Numbered from the stretch's first letter, positions 1-8,682 are shown. The stretch is DNA of 64,000 nt from Rhodopirellula halodulae (GCF_020966775.1 NZ_JAJKFV010000007.1:62001-126000); one strand, 5' to 3'. Numbers and translations are program-made. Notes: a model not told the origin generated them from the sequence alone.

Positions 1-349
1 GTACGTGAATGCGGTAGTGACTTTTAAACTGGTCGGTGTATCTCCAGCAGCCTTCTCCACTGATGTACGGGACAGCCGCGAAGGTTTCGGAGCCAATGAC
101 GATGCGGTCCCCAGGGAGTGGCTCGTGTTTGATGCCGCCAAATGAATACTGGCTTGGCCGGATGAGGATTTCCTGATGCTCAAGTTCAACGTAGGCTTGA
201 CCGTCTTGGCTCATTAGCTTCGGCTTGTTCGATCCTCGGACTACGGTGACGGTCGTGGAGTGGTGGCCCCGCCTCAGTGTGGCCGTCTCGCCGTCCAGGA
301 ATTCGGAGGTGCTGTTGAGCCATCCGAGGGCGTCGCTGTGAGATCCCAT
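1..349 (-). CDS. Phage head-completion / head-tail joining protein, partial
   Basis: An open frame begins with ATG at 349 on the minus strand, behind an AGGGGAACC ribosome-binding sequence, and is still open at the window edge after 116 codons. The visible product starts MGSHSDALGWLNSTSEF and ends with a segment rich in aromatic residues (CWRYTDQFKSHYRIHV). I do not recognise a precise family. Its place immediately downstream of the major capsid gene corresponds to the FI/FII head-tail joining genes of lambda, and a composition of short beta-strand-like segments is compatible with that role. The functional name is therefore inference from gene order. A hairpin lies between it and the capsid gene. 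Confidence 0.6.
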   Translation of the reverse strand, partial: MGSHSDALGWLNSTSEFLDGETATLRRGHHSTTVTVVRGSNKPKLMSQDGQAYVELEHQEILIRPSQYSFGGIKHEPLPGDRIVIGSETFAAVPYISGEGCWRYTDQFKSHYRIHV

Positions 350-367
350 CTGGTTCCCCTATGAAAT

Positions 368-401
368 GAGCCCACCCGCCGAATTGGGCGAGCGGGCTCT
401 A
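368..401 (-). terminator. Hairpin downstream of the capsid gene
   Basis: AGCCCACCCGCC and GGGCGAGCGGGCT can pair into a GC-rich hairpin in the gap after the capsid stop codon (426) and before the next start (349). There is no clear U tract, so it may be an RNA-processing or attenuating structure that raises capsid expression relative to downstream genes, rather than a full terminator. Confidence 0.45.
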
Positions 402-425
402 TGAAAATCAGTCGAAGGCGACTGC

Positions 426-1415
426 TTATGCCGAAGTAGTTACGTTGTCCAAGAGCTGGACAAGCTCAGGATAAAGTATGACTTCATCCACATCGTGACG
501 AACTCGGATGATGTCACTGCGGCTCTGAGGCTCGTAGTAACTTTCTACCCGTCCACCGGGCATCGAACCGTCCTCGGACCAGTGAATGATGCGCCCGAAG
601 CACGTGTCCTTGATGCTGTTTGTCGTGGCAACACGAGTCACGGCGGCGTATTCGTTGCTCCAGATCTGCTCCAGATCCACTTCAAGACCTTCATCCGCAG
701 CGTTGACATAGTTCCCAGCGACCAAGACATAATCCAGGTCGAAAACCGAGGCCAACATTTGCGGAGTGATATCCGAAGGCTTGCCCGGATTTCCAGCACC
801 AGAAGCCGTGATTCGGTTCACGATCTGGTTGAGATTTCGCAGGTTCCTGAAGACCAAGCGGTTGATGACCAAGGCATTCGGCCAAATACCGGTGCGGCTT
901 GCTACCTCTCGGACTGCCGTCTCCACGTCGTCGATTGGAGTCGCGTCAGTGGTGTGATTCGAATCCCACTCATTGCTGACGTTCGTGGTCTGGCTAGCAA
1001 AAGCCGTCGCGTTGAACAATGAATCGGCGACTCTTCGCTCTTGGCTGGAAAGGACCGTCTCATATGCCGCAGCCGTGGCGTCCTGTTCCGCGTCGAAGTA
1101 GCTCGCATACAGTGCGGCTTCCCTGCGGTCGACAGGTTCCTCAACTCCGTGCTCCTGGGTGGCGAAACTAGCGGTATCGAAGTTCCGCTCTTTTCGGTTA
1201 TAGCCACTACCTGGAGCCCGAGCTGTTTTCTCGGAGCTACGGGCAATTAAGTCTTTGAGCTTTTTCTTTCCGAATTTTCCTGCAGACGCACCGGCCTCGA
1301 ATACGGGCATCACGCGAGATGCAATGTAGCCGCGTCTCTGCATTTCGAGATCGAATTCGTCAAAGGTTGCGAGGTCTGGACGCAGTGTCTCGACTGCATT
1401 GTCTGGACTTGGCAT
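426..1415 (-). CDS. Major capsid protein
   Basis: This 329-residue protein is the expected size for an HK97-fold major capsid subunit and sits directly after the decoration protein gene, as gpE follows gpD in lambda. The N-terminal part contains a charged region with several Lys and Arg (KFGKKKLKD, residues about 47-55), then a long helical section beginning near EEPVDRREAALYA, the spine-helix region seen in this family. The C-terminal half contains the strand-rich P and A domains, including VLINRLVFRNLRN-like and YVLVAGNYVN segments. No scaffold domain is fused to it; scaffolding may come from the C-terminal part of the protease gene. Assignment rests on size, context and overall resemblance to lambda gpE-type capsids. 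Confidence 0.85.
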   Translation of the reverse strand: MPSPDNAVETLRPDLATFDEFDLEMQRRGYIASRVMPVFEAGASAGKFGKKKLKDLIARSSEKTARAPGSGYNRKERNFDTASFATQEHGVEEPVDRREAALYASYFDAEQDATAAAYETVLSSQERRVADSLFNATAFASQTTNVSNEWDSNHTTDATPIDDVETAVREVASRTGIWPNALVINRLVFRNLRNLNQIVNRITASGAGNPGKPSDITPQMLASVFDLDYVLVAGNYVNAADEGLEVDLEQIWSNEYAAVTRVATTNSIKDTCFGRIIHWSEDGSMPGGRVESYYEPQSRSDIIRVRHDVDEVILYPELVQLLDNVTTSA

Positions 1416-1509
1416 TTCATCATCTCACTTCCCCTAGTATTAATGATGTTGAATTGAAAAAATGAGCGGGGTCAGTGGCCACATCACCCGCCCACCACTA
1501 GGGTTCGGT

Positions 1510-1890
1510 TTATGACTCGGCGGAAACGCCTGGAGCCTGAAGCAAAGCGCATTCAATGATCGAGCCATCGCTAGAAGCAGCCTGAAAGGCCTTGGCGAAC
1601 TTGAACGAAGTGCTAGCGGCAGTATCCTGGACCTTGCCCGATACCTCCGTGTAGAGGTCCGCGCCAGCAGCAAAGGCTTCGCCAGCAATCATTTTGAAAG
1701 TGCCCGCACTGTTCCAAAGCTTCACTGGGATGGAGTCTCCAGCAGCGAAGGCTTCGCGCATCGCAATACCATCACCAATTTGGGCGATGCCTGCGGTGAC
1801 GATTTTGCCATCAGCTTCCAGAATGACCCTGGCATATTGCGCTATAGCCGCATCAGCTTCGAAAGTTTTTGTGCCGTTATCGTTGTACAT
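1510..1890 (-). CDS. Capsid decoration protein, DUF2190 family
   Basis: The 126-residue product has the DUF2190 (capsid cement protein) pattern: an opening aromatic and glycine segment, then VILEADGKIVTAGIAQIGDGI, an 'AAGD..PVKLWN' strand and a 'MIAGEAFAAGADLY' strand, ending in a variable tail. Proteins of this family bind the outer surface of the expanded capsid and stabilise it. The gene lies between the head protease and the major capsid gene, exactly where lambda gpD is found. It starts with ATG at 1890 and is of normal length. Confidence 0.85.
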   Translation of the reverse strand: MYNDNGTKTFEADAAIAQYARVILEADGKIVTAGIAQIGDGIAMREAFAAGDSIPVKLWNSAGTFKMIAGEAFAAGADLYTEVSGKVQDTAASTSFKFAKAFQAASSDGSIIECALLQAPGVSAES

Positions 1891-1933
1891 GTTTGAATCC
1901 GAAAAATTGGGTTATAAGATCTTTGAGCGGCGA

Positions 1934-3262
1934 TTACCCGTTGACTTCCTCAAGCATCGCCTTATGCAAATTCGGATCTTGGCGAACGACCGTGGCCGTT
2001 GCCTTGCCCCGAGTCATTCCCTGAGCGACCTTCTCCGAAACCAGAGCGTTGAACTGCTCAGTAGCGGAACCAGACGCCGACGAAGTCCGAGGCGAATCCT
2101 CCAGTGGGTCAACGCCCAAGGTCGAATCGGTCGCAGCAGCTTCGGCAGCCTCAGCCTTCGCTTCAGCATCGCTCAACTTTTTCGCTAGCTCCGCGTTCGC
2201 TTCGGACAGGGCTGCATTCTCAGTGGCCAATTCTTGAAGCCATGCGTTCTTGCATTGGTCCAAAGTCTTTCCGGCTTCGGCGAATTCCAAAACCTTGTCG
2301 CTCGAAATACCAGGGCAGTTAGCCTTGATGTCAGCAACACTCGCAGTTGCGTTTTCAGATGCCATTCTTCGGCTCCTATTAGTAGAAAATGAATTCTGGC
2401 CCTGAACTTCGGCCAACGTCTCTTCAAAAGATTGAACGCCATCGATCAACCCCAAATCCTTCGCCGCAGCGGCGAAATGAGTCCTGCCGTCAGCAAGGCC
2501 CTTCACAGCATCAGCTGAAAGACCACGCCCCCTAGCTACCGCATCCAGAAAGAACGAATTCGTTCCCTCAATCTGTCGCTGCAACTCTTCAAGTTGCTGA
2601 GTTGAAATCTCCGTGCCAGGAATCCCCATGCCCTTGAACTCACCAGCACGGACAACGTGAACCTTCACGCCCTCCTTCGCAGCCAATCCCGAAGAATCCG
2701 TGACCACCATATAAGCACCGATGCTGCCCACCTTCGCCGGACTATTAGCCCGAATTTCGGGAGCCTGGGACGCCAACCAGTAAGCCGCCGATGCCCCGAG
2801 ATCCTCAATATGGGCAACCAAACGCTTCCGCTTGGCAGCCGAGGCGATGTCATCCGCAAGCTGTTGCGTGCCCGAAGCAGTGCCACCAGGGCTTTCGATC
2901 TTCAGGACGATTGATTTGATGTCGTCATCGGTGACAAGAGTCTTCAAGGCGCGACGAGCCAAGACGGTCGAAGTGCCTCCTGTAACCGAAGAGGCATGCT
3001 TCATAAGAACGCCGTCGAGGTTCAATATGCCCGTGCTTCCACTGACTTCGATAAGTGATTGAGCATCGTCGAGGCCCATGCTTCGAGTCTTTGCGACGAC
3101 TTCCGAAGCCATATGGGCGGCGATGTCCAGCGACTGAATGCGGCTGAGAAGCAACGAAAATGTCGCCTCCTCGCATAGCCAAATACCGGCGTACTGATCC
3201 AGGTGCGGAATCCCGGCTAGATCCTTCCTGGTAAACTCTGTCGTTTTGAAGTTGTCGCTCAT
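1934..3262 (-). CDS. Head maturation protease, S49 family, with C-terminal scaffold-like extension
   Basis: The N-terminal 280 residues are a ClpP/SppA-like S49 serine peptidase, as in lambda gpC. The motif IESPGGTASG (about 122-131) and the nucleophile motif GASAAYW (Ser at about 158) are present. A lysine in RAGEFKGMG, some 50 residues further on, matches the general-base lysine of SppA enzymes. The C-terminal 150 residues are Ala/Glu/Lys rich and predicted helical (for example SEANAELAKKLSDAEAK), as in the scaffold domain that is fused to, or overlaps, the protease in lambda-like phages (gpC/Nu3). An internal start giving a separate scaffold protein, probably near the methionine of 'RRMASENATAS', is possible. 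The gene directly follows the portal gene with a 21-bp gap. Confidence 0.88.
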   Translation of the reverse strand: MSDNFKTTEFTRKDLAGIPHLDQYAGIWLCEEATFSLLLSRIQSLDIAAHMASEVVAKTRSMGLDDAQSLIEVSGSTGILNLDGVLMKHASSVTGGTSTVLARRALKTLVTDDDIKSIVLKIESPGGTASGTQQLADDIASAAKRKRLVAHIEDLGASAAYWLASQAPEIRANSPAKVGSIGAYMVVTDSSGLAAKEGVKVHVVRAGEFKGMGIPGTEISTQQLEELQRQIEGTNSFFLDAVARGRGLSADAVKGLADGRTHFAAAAKDLGLIDGVQSFEETLAEVQGQNSFSTNRSRRMASENATASVADIKANCPGISSDKVLEFAEAGKTLDQCKNAWLQELATENAALSEANAELAKKLSDAEAKAEAAEAAATDSTLGVDPLEDSPRTSSASGSATEQFNALVSEKVAQGMTRGKATATVVRQDPNLHKAMLEEVNG

Positions 3263-3283
3263 ACCTTAGAATTTGACCGGGAA

Positions 3284-4843
3284 TTACCTCCCGCTCTGTG
3301 CAGCTATCGCCACAGGCTCCGGCTCCGAATCAAACGAGAGACGATCCTTCTGGCTCAGGGAAAGCATTTCGCGCCAAGTGATGTTGGCCTCAGGAAACTG
3401 CCTATTCAGATCAGCAGCCGCCTCCAAAGCCTTCATGAGCATCAGCTTGTTATCCTCGACGATTTCGGAAGCGACCGTCGTATAGTCGCGTCCCCTCGCA
3501 GCCTGAATTCGGCGGGGGCTATTCAGCAAAGCCTGCTGTTGCCAATCATCCGCCTTCGCATCCGTGAGAGGCTCGATATAGGCCCAGGATGGAGGATTCC
3601 ACACATGCCTAAAAATCTCGATACCGCCCCTCTTCGCCGCTCGCTGTAGAGCTGAATCCGACGCCAACCATTGACGCATCTTCCACTTATAGACGGGGCT
3701 GTGGAATTTCTGCCGCAAATCGCATTGAAACTGGCGGAAGCGAATCCGGGCCTGATCGATGCTGCCCCTCCATGAGGAGAAATTGCTGTCCGAGGGATCA
3801 AGCAACATCACAGCTGCGGGAAGATCAAGGTTCGCGCCAATGAACCTCAAGATCATCATCACGTGCTCGAAATACTGCGGCGAAGGAATGTTTGGGCTGA
3901 ACCCCTGAAGCTTTTGTCCAGGTCTGCCCGTGATATCCAGGCCAGCCGCCAATCCTTCGATCTCCCTTATGCTTCCGTCCTCGGAAACCTCCGTCGTCGG
4001 GCCAAGTGGGGTATCGAATGGCAAATCTTCGGTGCCCGCAGCCTGTTCACGGAAAATCGCGATAAGGCTTGCCACCTGTTGCTTGACCAATGCACTGAAC
4101 TGGAGATCCCCGTGGATACCAGCTGGAATCACGACTGGGGCTAAGGCTGAGATTCCCCTTCGCTGCGAGAACCTGTCGGGCAGATAGCAATGAAAGACCG
4201 CCCGATTCCCCTGGGAGTCTCTTGCTGGATATCGTTGAACATCAGTTACCCTTTGAAGCGTCTCACGAAGTCCGAGGTCTTCTTTCGAGATCCAATATTC
4301 CGTGCGTTGAGCCTTCTTATTCATCATGACCCCATGTACGACATTCCGCGTCGTGTTCGTAGGCGTCCTCAGGCGGTGAGCTTCCACGCATTGAAGGGCT
4401 CCGGACTTCAACGGGAGGTGAATCATATCGCCATCGCGAAGGATGCTCAGGAGCGTCAATCTTTCTATGGTGTGGAAATCCAGCTCGCCTTCGGAGTGAC
4501 ACTGATCAGGGTCACTTCCCCAGTCCTGGAACTTGGCTTTAATGTCCTCATCGAGCCCGTTGTCCCCGGTCTGCGGGTCCAGCGAGAATCCGTCCTGGAC
4601 GATATTCGCTACGAGCCTTTTCAGGGCGGACCCGATGATTAGGTCGTTTCGCTCAAGATCCCGAGAACGCTCGATGATCTTCAGGAATTCGCGCTCATTC
4701 CTGATGTGGTAGGAGTGCCCTGAACCAGCTGGATCTACTCCGGAAAGCCTTGGGACATAGCGATTCTCCTTGGCTGCGTCGTAGTCGGCCTTCGCATCAT
4801 TGAAGGCGTTCAGAAGGCTGATCGTATTTCGGCGGCGCGTCAT
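3284..4843 (-). CDS. Portal protein, lambda gpB family
   Basis: The 519-residue product resembles lambda-type portal proteins. The N-terminal section has the RSRDLERNDLIIGSALKRLVANIVQDGF stretch, in which helices are followed by the 'G..' loop of the clip region (shown in two pieces in the protein, residues about 59-86). Further on are SILRDGDMIHLP, an 'EYWISKEDLG' strand and the AIFREQAAGTED section. The C-terminal half contains FSSWRGSIDQARIRFRQFQ, a highly typical portal segment. The portal forms the dodecameric ring through which DNA enters and leaves the head. Length and position between terminase and protease genes fit the family. Confidence 0.92.
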   Translation of the reverse strand: MTRRRNTISLLNAFNDAKADYDAAKENRYVPRLSGVDPAGSGHSYHIRNEREFLKIIERSRDLERNDLIIGSALKRLVANIVQDGFSLDPQTGDNGLDEDIKAKFQDWGSDPDQCHSEGELDFHTIERLTLLSILRDGDMIHLPLKSGALQCVEAHRLRTPTNTTRNVVHGVMMNKKAQRTEYWISKEDLGLRETLQRVTDVQRYPARDSQGNRAVFHCYLPDRFSQRRGISALAPVVIPAGIHGDLQFSALVKQQVASLIAIFREQAAGTEDLPFDTPLGPTTEVSEDGSIREIEGLAAGLDITGRPGQKLQGFSPNIPSPQYFEHVMMILRFIGANLDLPAAVMLLDPSDSNFSSWRGSIDQARIRFRQFQCDLRQKFHSPVYKWKMRQWLASDSALQRAAKRGGIEIFRHVWNPPSWAYIEPLTDAKADDWQQQALLNSPRRIQAARGRDYTTVASEIVEDNKLMLMKALEAAADLNRQFPEANITWREMLSLSQKDRLSFDSEPEPVAIAAQSGR

Positions 4844-4893
4844 ATGGAGACCTACAGGAGAGGAATTCTTCTCCTGTAGGTTTGGCCGAGGGA

Positions 4894-5178
4894 TTACCGG
4901 CGACCGATGTTGCTAATGTCCGCAATACGAACACGACCTTGGCGTCCAGACTTCGCCGAAACGAAAGTCTCCGCCCTCTTCAGATCCGCCATAATAGCTG
5001 CGCTATTGAAGCGAGTGCTCACGCCATCGGTGTTGATGCTGGCGGGACGCCTCATCAACAGAATCCGACAGGCCTGGATGAATAGCCGCGCCTGTGGCAG
5101 GCTATTGTCAACGTCATATAGGCTATTGTCCGTATATGCCGCGACGATTTCGTCAATGGAACTACTGCTGGTCAACAT
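4894..5178 (-). CDS. Small head-tail connector-like protein (gpW position)
   Basis: A 94-residue protein is encoded between terminase and portal, the place of gene W in lambda. It starts inside the end of the preceding gene, overlapping it by 17 bp, so translation is probably coupled. The middle contains LPQARLFIQACRILLMRRPASI, a helical Leu/Arg-rich stretch split here over residues about 27-48, followed by the predicted helix SAAIMADLKRAETFV. This pattern is compatible with a gpW-like head-completion protein, which joins the portal and plugs the filled head. Sequence identity to gpW is not evident, so the call is positional. Confidence 0.55.
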   Translation of the reverse strand: MLTSSSSIDEIVAAYTDNSLYDVDNSLPQARLFIQACRILLMRRPASINTDGVSTRFNSAAIMADLKRAETFVSAKSGRQGRVRIADISNIGRR

Positions 5179-5434
5179 CTTCGGACCTCAATTCGATTTG
5201 GCCTATGATCCAGCGGACGGCATGCATGACGGTCTGGACCTTCGTTCCGTCCGAGAGTGCAGCACCCTCGTCTCGAAGTTCGTCGCGAACCGTCAGGACT
5301 TTCAAAGCCTCCTCCGGCGTCACGCGAATACGATGCAGATCGAGTTGGAGCCAACCTCCGGCGGCGCTTTGCTGCTCGTAGTTCAGCTTTTCTTTGGCGG
5401 GCTTTTTGGCCGGTTTCTTTTTAGTCGTTGCCAT
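5162..5434 (-). CDS. Small basic phage protein of unknown function
   Basis: The 90-residue product begins with a lysine and alanine rich tail (MATTKKKPAKKPAKEK) followed by a compact region containing WLQLDLHRIRVTPEEALKVL and a helix ending AVRWIIGQIEL. The basic tail could touch DNA. It is the middle of three small genes between the terminase and portal genes, 12 bp after the previous stop codon and overlapping the next start, so it is a member of the head operon. I recognise no family. Confidence 0.6.
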   Translation of the reverse strand: MATTKKKPAKKPAKEKLNYEQQSAAGGWLQLDLHRIRVTPEEALKVLTVRDELRDEGAALSDGTKVQTVMHAVRWIIGQIELRSEDVDQQ

Positions 5435-5446
5435 TTCGCTGGCTCC

Positions 5447-5797
5447 TTAGCCCAGACGCTCTTCGAGGATTTCGAGCAGGAACTTCAGGATGAGGCTCCA
5501 GGGAATGGCTGCTTGCGTGACGATCTCGCCTTCGCCAAGTTCTTGCCTTTTGTCGATGGCTCTTTCGAGGGCCTGGATTGCCTGCTCGCTCGTGTCGGCG
5601 GTCTGTGCCGTCAGCTCGAAATCGGGAGCGTCTGGCGTCTCCGTTTTGGCTTCACCGATGAGCATTTTTTGCGCGTAGCCTTGGACGACCCATATGGCAT
5701 GGGCGAATTCGTCCAGGTGCCCATCAACGGTGCCGCTTCTGAGGCGGTCGATGATGAGCTTGATTTCGGTCAGGGGGAGACTGTCTGGGTATTGCAT
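5447..5797 (-). CDS. Small phage protein of unknown function
   Basis: This 116-residue product begins MQYPDSLPLTEIKLIIDRL and is mostly helical by composition, ending in a hydrophobic and acidic helix (WSLILKFLLEILEERLG). It lies 47 bp downstream of the terminase stop codon and 12 bp before the next gene, inside the head operon. In lambda-like phages this region can encode connector or packaging accessory proteins, but nothing in the sequence decides between them. Confidence 0.6.
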   Translation of the reverse strand: MQYPDSLPLTEIKLIIDRLRSGTVDGHLDEFAHAIWVVQGYAQKMLIGEAKTETPDAPDFELTAQTADTSEQAIQALERAIDKRQELGEGEIVTQAAIPWSLILKFLLEILEERLG

Positions 5798-5844
5798 TCG
5801 AATTCCTCGGATGAAAAGGGGCTCACGGTATATTTGGCCCGTAT

Positions 5845-8001
5845 TTACCGAGCTGTTACCCAGAAACTTCGATGCCCCTTGGGGGCAGATCTTGTGGTTT
5901 GTTGCTGTTGCTTCTGCTGCGGAGGATTCTTCTGAACAGGAACCTTCTTGATGGGCATCGCGAATCCTGGGAGTTGAACTCCCTTCACGCTTGCGGCGAC
6001 AACGCAGCCAACGAAACTATCCCAAAAATGGTTATCCCGATTCGGTTTTTTCTTCCAGACGATTCCCGTCTGTCCCTTTTCAGACCTTTCAATCGCCTCT
6101 TCAGCCGCCAAATGCTCGGCGTACGCTCCATGGTCTGTCCGATGGTTTCCAAAAAGACTCCACTCCCCCGGAGTCTCTCTGTCCTGGGTGAGTCTCGCCG
6201 CCGCCACGCTCTTCCAATAGTTCGCATCGAAGGTGATCGTATGCACACCATTGATCGATTCAGGTGGGACATACCATCGCGGACGCCTGGGATTCGGACC
6301 GCAACGGAGCATTCGCTTCCTGCTCGTGTCGTAATCAGTCATCGCCATTCGGCCTAGCTCAATGAAGCGACCTCTGGCTCCCATCAAAATCTGCTTGAAC
6401 TCGGACGCGCGAATCCCTGCAGCCACCTGATCCGGCAAATAGCCGACGTCATAGAGTCCGAGGCCGACCGGCACGCTCTCGCCATTCGGCGTCACCCAAT
6501 CTCGCCCGCAAATAATCTCGGAAACCGCCTTCACGCCCTCCTTCACCGCCTCTTCCACAGTGGGGACGCCGAGAACGTCCCTCATTTGGTTTCTCACCGT
6601 ATACAGCGTGAAATTGTTATGCGGCTGTTCTGGGAATGTGCCGTAGTCCACAATCTGTGCGGTGAAATTCGCCTTGATGGCGGCGACGCTATAGAACAGA
6701 ACCGCATTGTGAACGTCGCAGTGAAAGACAACCTCCGTCGTGCCGTCAGGGATGACGAAACGATCGAAATCATTCGTCCTGTTCTTAATCTCGGCAGGCC
6801 GTATCTCCCGAATCCCAGCGGCGACAAGTTTCTTCGGGCTGTTCTGGCATTCTGAAAGGAAAGCCGCCTCTCCATCGTCGACGAGAACATTGATGGCATG
6901 TTGAAGCGGCGATATCTCGCCCTCAGGCAGTGGAATATTCCGCCAGCCGACCTCGGAGCCCGTATCCATCGCCTTCCGATTCTTTTGGTAGAATTCGGTG
7001 GCGGCTTCCCAGGCCTTCTCCTGCCCGAGGATATCATCAGAATCGTAGTTGGTGCGAATCCTCGCATAGTCTTTGAGCCAAAGGTCATCCAGGCGGTCCG
7101 GCATTTTAGGGACCATTTTGATCCGAATGGACTGCCACTCTGGATGCTTGTCGCTACATAATTGGTCCACCAGATCGCCCTCAGCGATGACAGTGCAGTT
7201 CATCACCATTGAGAGGTTCGTTCCGTGGCCTCCAAGCCTTGCCACACTCTTGGCGATGGTCTGCTTGAGTTTCTCGACTTGGGTGGGACTGACAGCGAGC
7301 GAGTCGGTCTGGATGTCGTCCAAGATGACGAAGTCAGGCCTTATCTGAGCCCCAGATGTCCGCTTATGGCGAAGGCCTCGGATTGAGTTGATAACCCGTG
7401 CCTGGATGACGCTCTCGCTGCTGAGCGATCCCGGTATTCGCGGAAAGACGAGTTGGTCCGCATTGAGCTTCGGATGGGTCTTTTGGCCCATGAAGGTCTG
7501 GCCGTTGCATCGCTGCGGTTTCCCCTCAAGTCTTCGGATGGGGACGCATGCCTCGGGGAAGTCTTCGAAAAGGAGGTCATTCTCCTGCACCTCCGTCATC
7601 ATGCCGTGAATAGCTTGGTCCGCAGCGTCTTTGGTGGCAGCGAGGATGACGCCATAACTTCGGTGCCCATATAGGATCGCCCACAATAGGGCGAGTTCTG
7701 AGATGGTGGACTTCGAGAATCCTCGGGGCATCGCATTGACGAAGCGTCCGTGATGCAGGATGGCGCGTTCTAGGCGAGTAATCGCTTCGATCTGGCCTTG
7801 CCCGAAGGGTCCAAGGCCGGTGCTTCCTGGGAAGTAGGCTTGCAGGAAGAGGAGGAGGTCGTATTTGCACATCCTTCGGCGGGTTTTGTGCTTGACCTCG
7901 GGGAGCGGTCCTATTTCGCCTGCGGCTGCGTATGCGGCTCTGGATCTTTCAGCGAGCCTTGCTCTCTCTCGTTCTGCGAATTGTTGTTGTGCGAGCGTCA
8001 T
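5845..8001 (-). CDS. terL: Terminase large subunit (TerL)
   Basis: The 718-residue product is a DNA-packaging terminase. The N-terminal ATPase has a Walker A variant at AMPRGFSKST (residues 90-99) and a Walker B motif at FVILDDIQTD (224-233), and a typical coupling region AATKDAADQA (121-130). The C-terminal part carries the RNase-H-like nuclease; acidic candidates are in VVFHCDVHN and GLYDVGYLPDQV. The enzyme cuts concatemeric phage DNA and pumps it into the head through the portal. No small subunit gene was recognised upstream; it might be one of the unassigned small genes at 8485-9432. A 483-bp gene-free segment with strong inverted repeats lies immediately upstream. Confidence 0.92.
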   Translation of the reverse strand: MTLAQQQFAERERARLAERSRAAYAAAGEIGPLPEVKHKTRRRMCKYDLLLFLQAYFPGSTGLGPFGQGQIEAITRLERAILHHGRFVNAMPRGFSKSTISELALLWAILYGHRSYGVILAATKDAADQAIHGMMTEVQENDLLFEDFPEACVPIRRLEGKPQRCNGQTFMGQKTHPKLNADQLVFPRIPGSLSSESVIQARVINSIRGLRHKRTSGAQIRPDFVILDDIQTDSLAVSPTQVEKLKQTIAKSVARLGGHGTNLSMVMNCTVIAEGDLVDQLCSDKHPEWQSIRIKMVPKMPDRLDDLWLKDYARIRTNYDSDDILGQEKAWEAATEFYQKNRKAMDTGSEVGWRNIPLPEGEISPLQHAINVLVDDGEAAFLSECQNSPKKLVAAGIREIRPAEIKNRTNDFDRFVIPDGTTEVVFHCDVHNAVLFYSVAAIKANFTAQIVDYGTFPEQPHNNFTLYTVRNQMRDVLGVPTVEEAVKEGVKAVSEIICGRDWVTPNGESVPVGLGLYDVGYLPDQVAAGIRASEFKQILMGARGRFIELGRMAMTDYDTSRKRMLRCGPNPRRPRWYVPPESINGVHTITFDANYWKSVAAARLTQDRETPGEWSLFGNHRTDHGAYAEHLAAEEAIERSEKGQTGIVWKKKPNRDNHFWDSFVGCVVAASVKGVQLPGFAMPIKKVPVQKNPPQQKQQQQTTRSAPKGHRSFWVTAR

Positions 8002-8211
8002 TGGGGGACTCGTAGGTTTGGGGCCTACTTATCTTTTCCCTGGTGCCGCTCGGACCTCTCGTGTCTGTAGCGAGCTTTTCCTTTGTGTCTTCTTGGCTTT
8101 CGGGCCTTGGCGGGGCTGGAGCGTCGCATCCCTGCTAGAGAGAGCGAGGGGACGCAAGGGAGGGGCCTTCGTGGCGACTCGGTGCGAATGTTGGGCGAGT
8201 GGATAGTAAGG

Positions 8212-8225
8212 GAATTATATAATTC
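8212..8225. repeat. A+T-rich perfect palindrome
   Basis: GAATTATATAATTC is a perfect 14-bp palindrome containing TATAAT on both strands, with additional matching flanks. It lies about 210 bp upstream of the terminase start and could be an operator, promoter core or terminase-related site. Confidence 0.6.
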
Positions 8226-8368
8226 TACTATTCCTCCGCAGTCCGGACTTCGGGCAATACCCCTCCGGAGGACCCATGATTCATTTCCAAATAATGGGGC
8301 CAGACTTCGGGCAGCTATTCAACTACTCAGCCAGCTATTTTCCTGCCGCAGATTCTGCCCGGATAAGC

Positions 8369-8405
8369 GAAGAGGCCCCCATATGCCACAGATGAGGGCC
8401 TCTTC
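8369..8405. repeat. Inverted repeat 1 of 3 upstream of terminase
   Basis: GAAGAGGCCC (8369-8378) and GGGCCTCTTC (8396-8405) are a perfect 10-bp inverted repeat with a 17-bp loop. No U tract follows on either strand. Confidence 0.8.
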
Positions 8406-8408
8406 TAG

Positions 8409-8464
8409 GCAACCGTGATCGCAGAGAGAGAACGGAGCAGGAGTATGGGCTCCTTCACGGTTGC
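8409..8464. repeat. Inverted repeat 2 of 3, nested
   Basis: GCAACCGTGA (8409-8418) pairs perfectly with TCACGGTTGC (8455-8464). Inside the loop GGAGC (8434-8438) pairs with GCTCC (8449-8453), giving a two-tier structure. Confidence 0.8.
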
Positions 8465-8470
8465 TTACCG

Positions 8471-8493
8471 CCTGGGACGATGGCTCATCCCAG
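8471..8493. repeat. Inverted repeat 3 of 3, overlapping a stop codon
   Basis: CCTGGGA (8471-8477) and TCCCAGG (8487-8493) form a perfect 7-bp stem that includes the stop codon region of the small membrane-protein gene ending at 8485. It may help end its transcript, but a U tract is lacking. Confidence 0.75.
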
Positions 8494-8682
8494 GCCGTTC
8501 GCTTCTAAAATTTGCTTGAATACAACCCTGAATTGCTCAGGCTCTTGTGCCGCCCAAATGATGACGGGAATCGTTACCACGTGAAGCAGGGCGAAGGCGG
8601 CATAATTAAGTACGTCCCATATCCCAATTCTTTGTTTCTTGCGTCTCTTTGTGACGATACGCACGTCTGCTGCTGTTGCCAT
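8485..8682 (-). CDS. Small single-span membrane protein
   Basis: The 65-residue product has a strongly basic N-terminus (VTKRRKKQRIG) followed by one hydrophobic segment, about residues 23-44 (VLNYAAFALLHVVTIPVIIW), and a short acidic C-terminal helix. A GGAG sequence precedes the ATG at 8682. The arrangement predicts a cytoplasmic N-terminus. Its size and single span would fit a holin-like or superinfection-exclusion protein, but no family was recognised and no lysin gene is adjacent, so function is open. Confidence 0.6.
   Translation of the reverse strand: MATAADVRIVTKRRKKQRIGIWDVLNYAAFALLHVVTIPVIIWAAQEPEQFRVVFKQILEANGLG

Larger units (their letters stand above)
8002..8484. other. Gene-free segment upstream of terminase with palindromes; candidate packaging or regulatory site
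   Basis: No convincing gene is present. A 14-bp perfect palindrome GAATTATATAATTC (8212-8225) is flanked by further matching arms (ATAGTA and TACTAT), so the symmetry extends outwards. Two copies of GACTTCGGGCA occur about 60 bp apart (8246 and 8305 region). Three consecutive inverted repeats follow at 8369-8493. In lambda-like phages the cos site lies just upstream of the terminase genes, so a packaging site here is plausible but unproven. A short plus-strand frame of 39 codons (8276-8395) has a GGAGG sequence before its ATG; I regard it as doubtful because it runs into the hairpins. Confidence 0.6.

Noticed and set aside
495-1022. 175-codon plus-strand frame opposite the major capsid gene
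   Set aside because: Shadow of a well-supported phage gene.
8276-8395. 39-codon plus-strand frame with a GGAGG sequence before its ATG
   Set aside because: No homology can be judged and it runs into an inverted repeat; kept only as a note to the gene-free segment.
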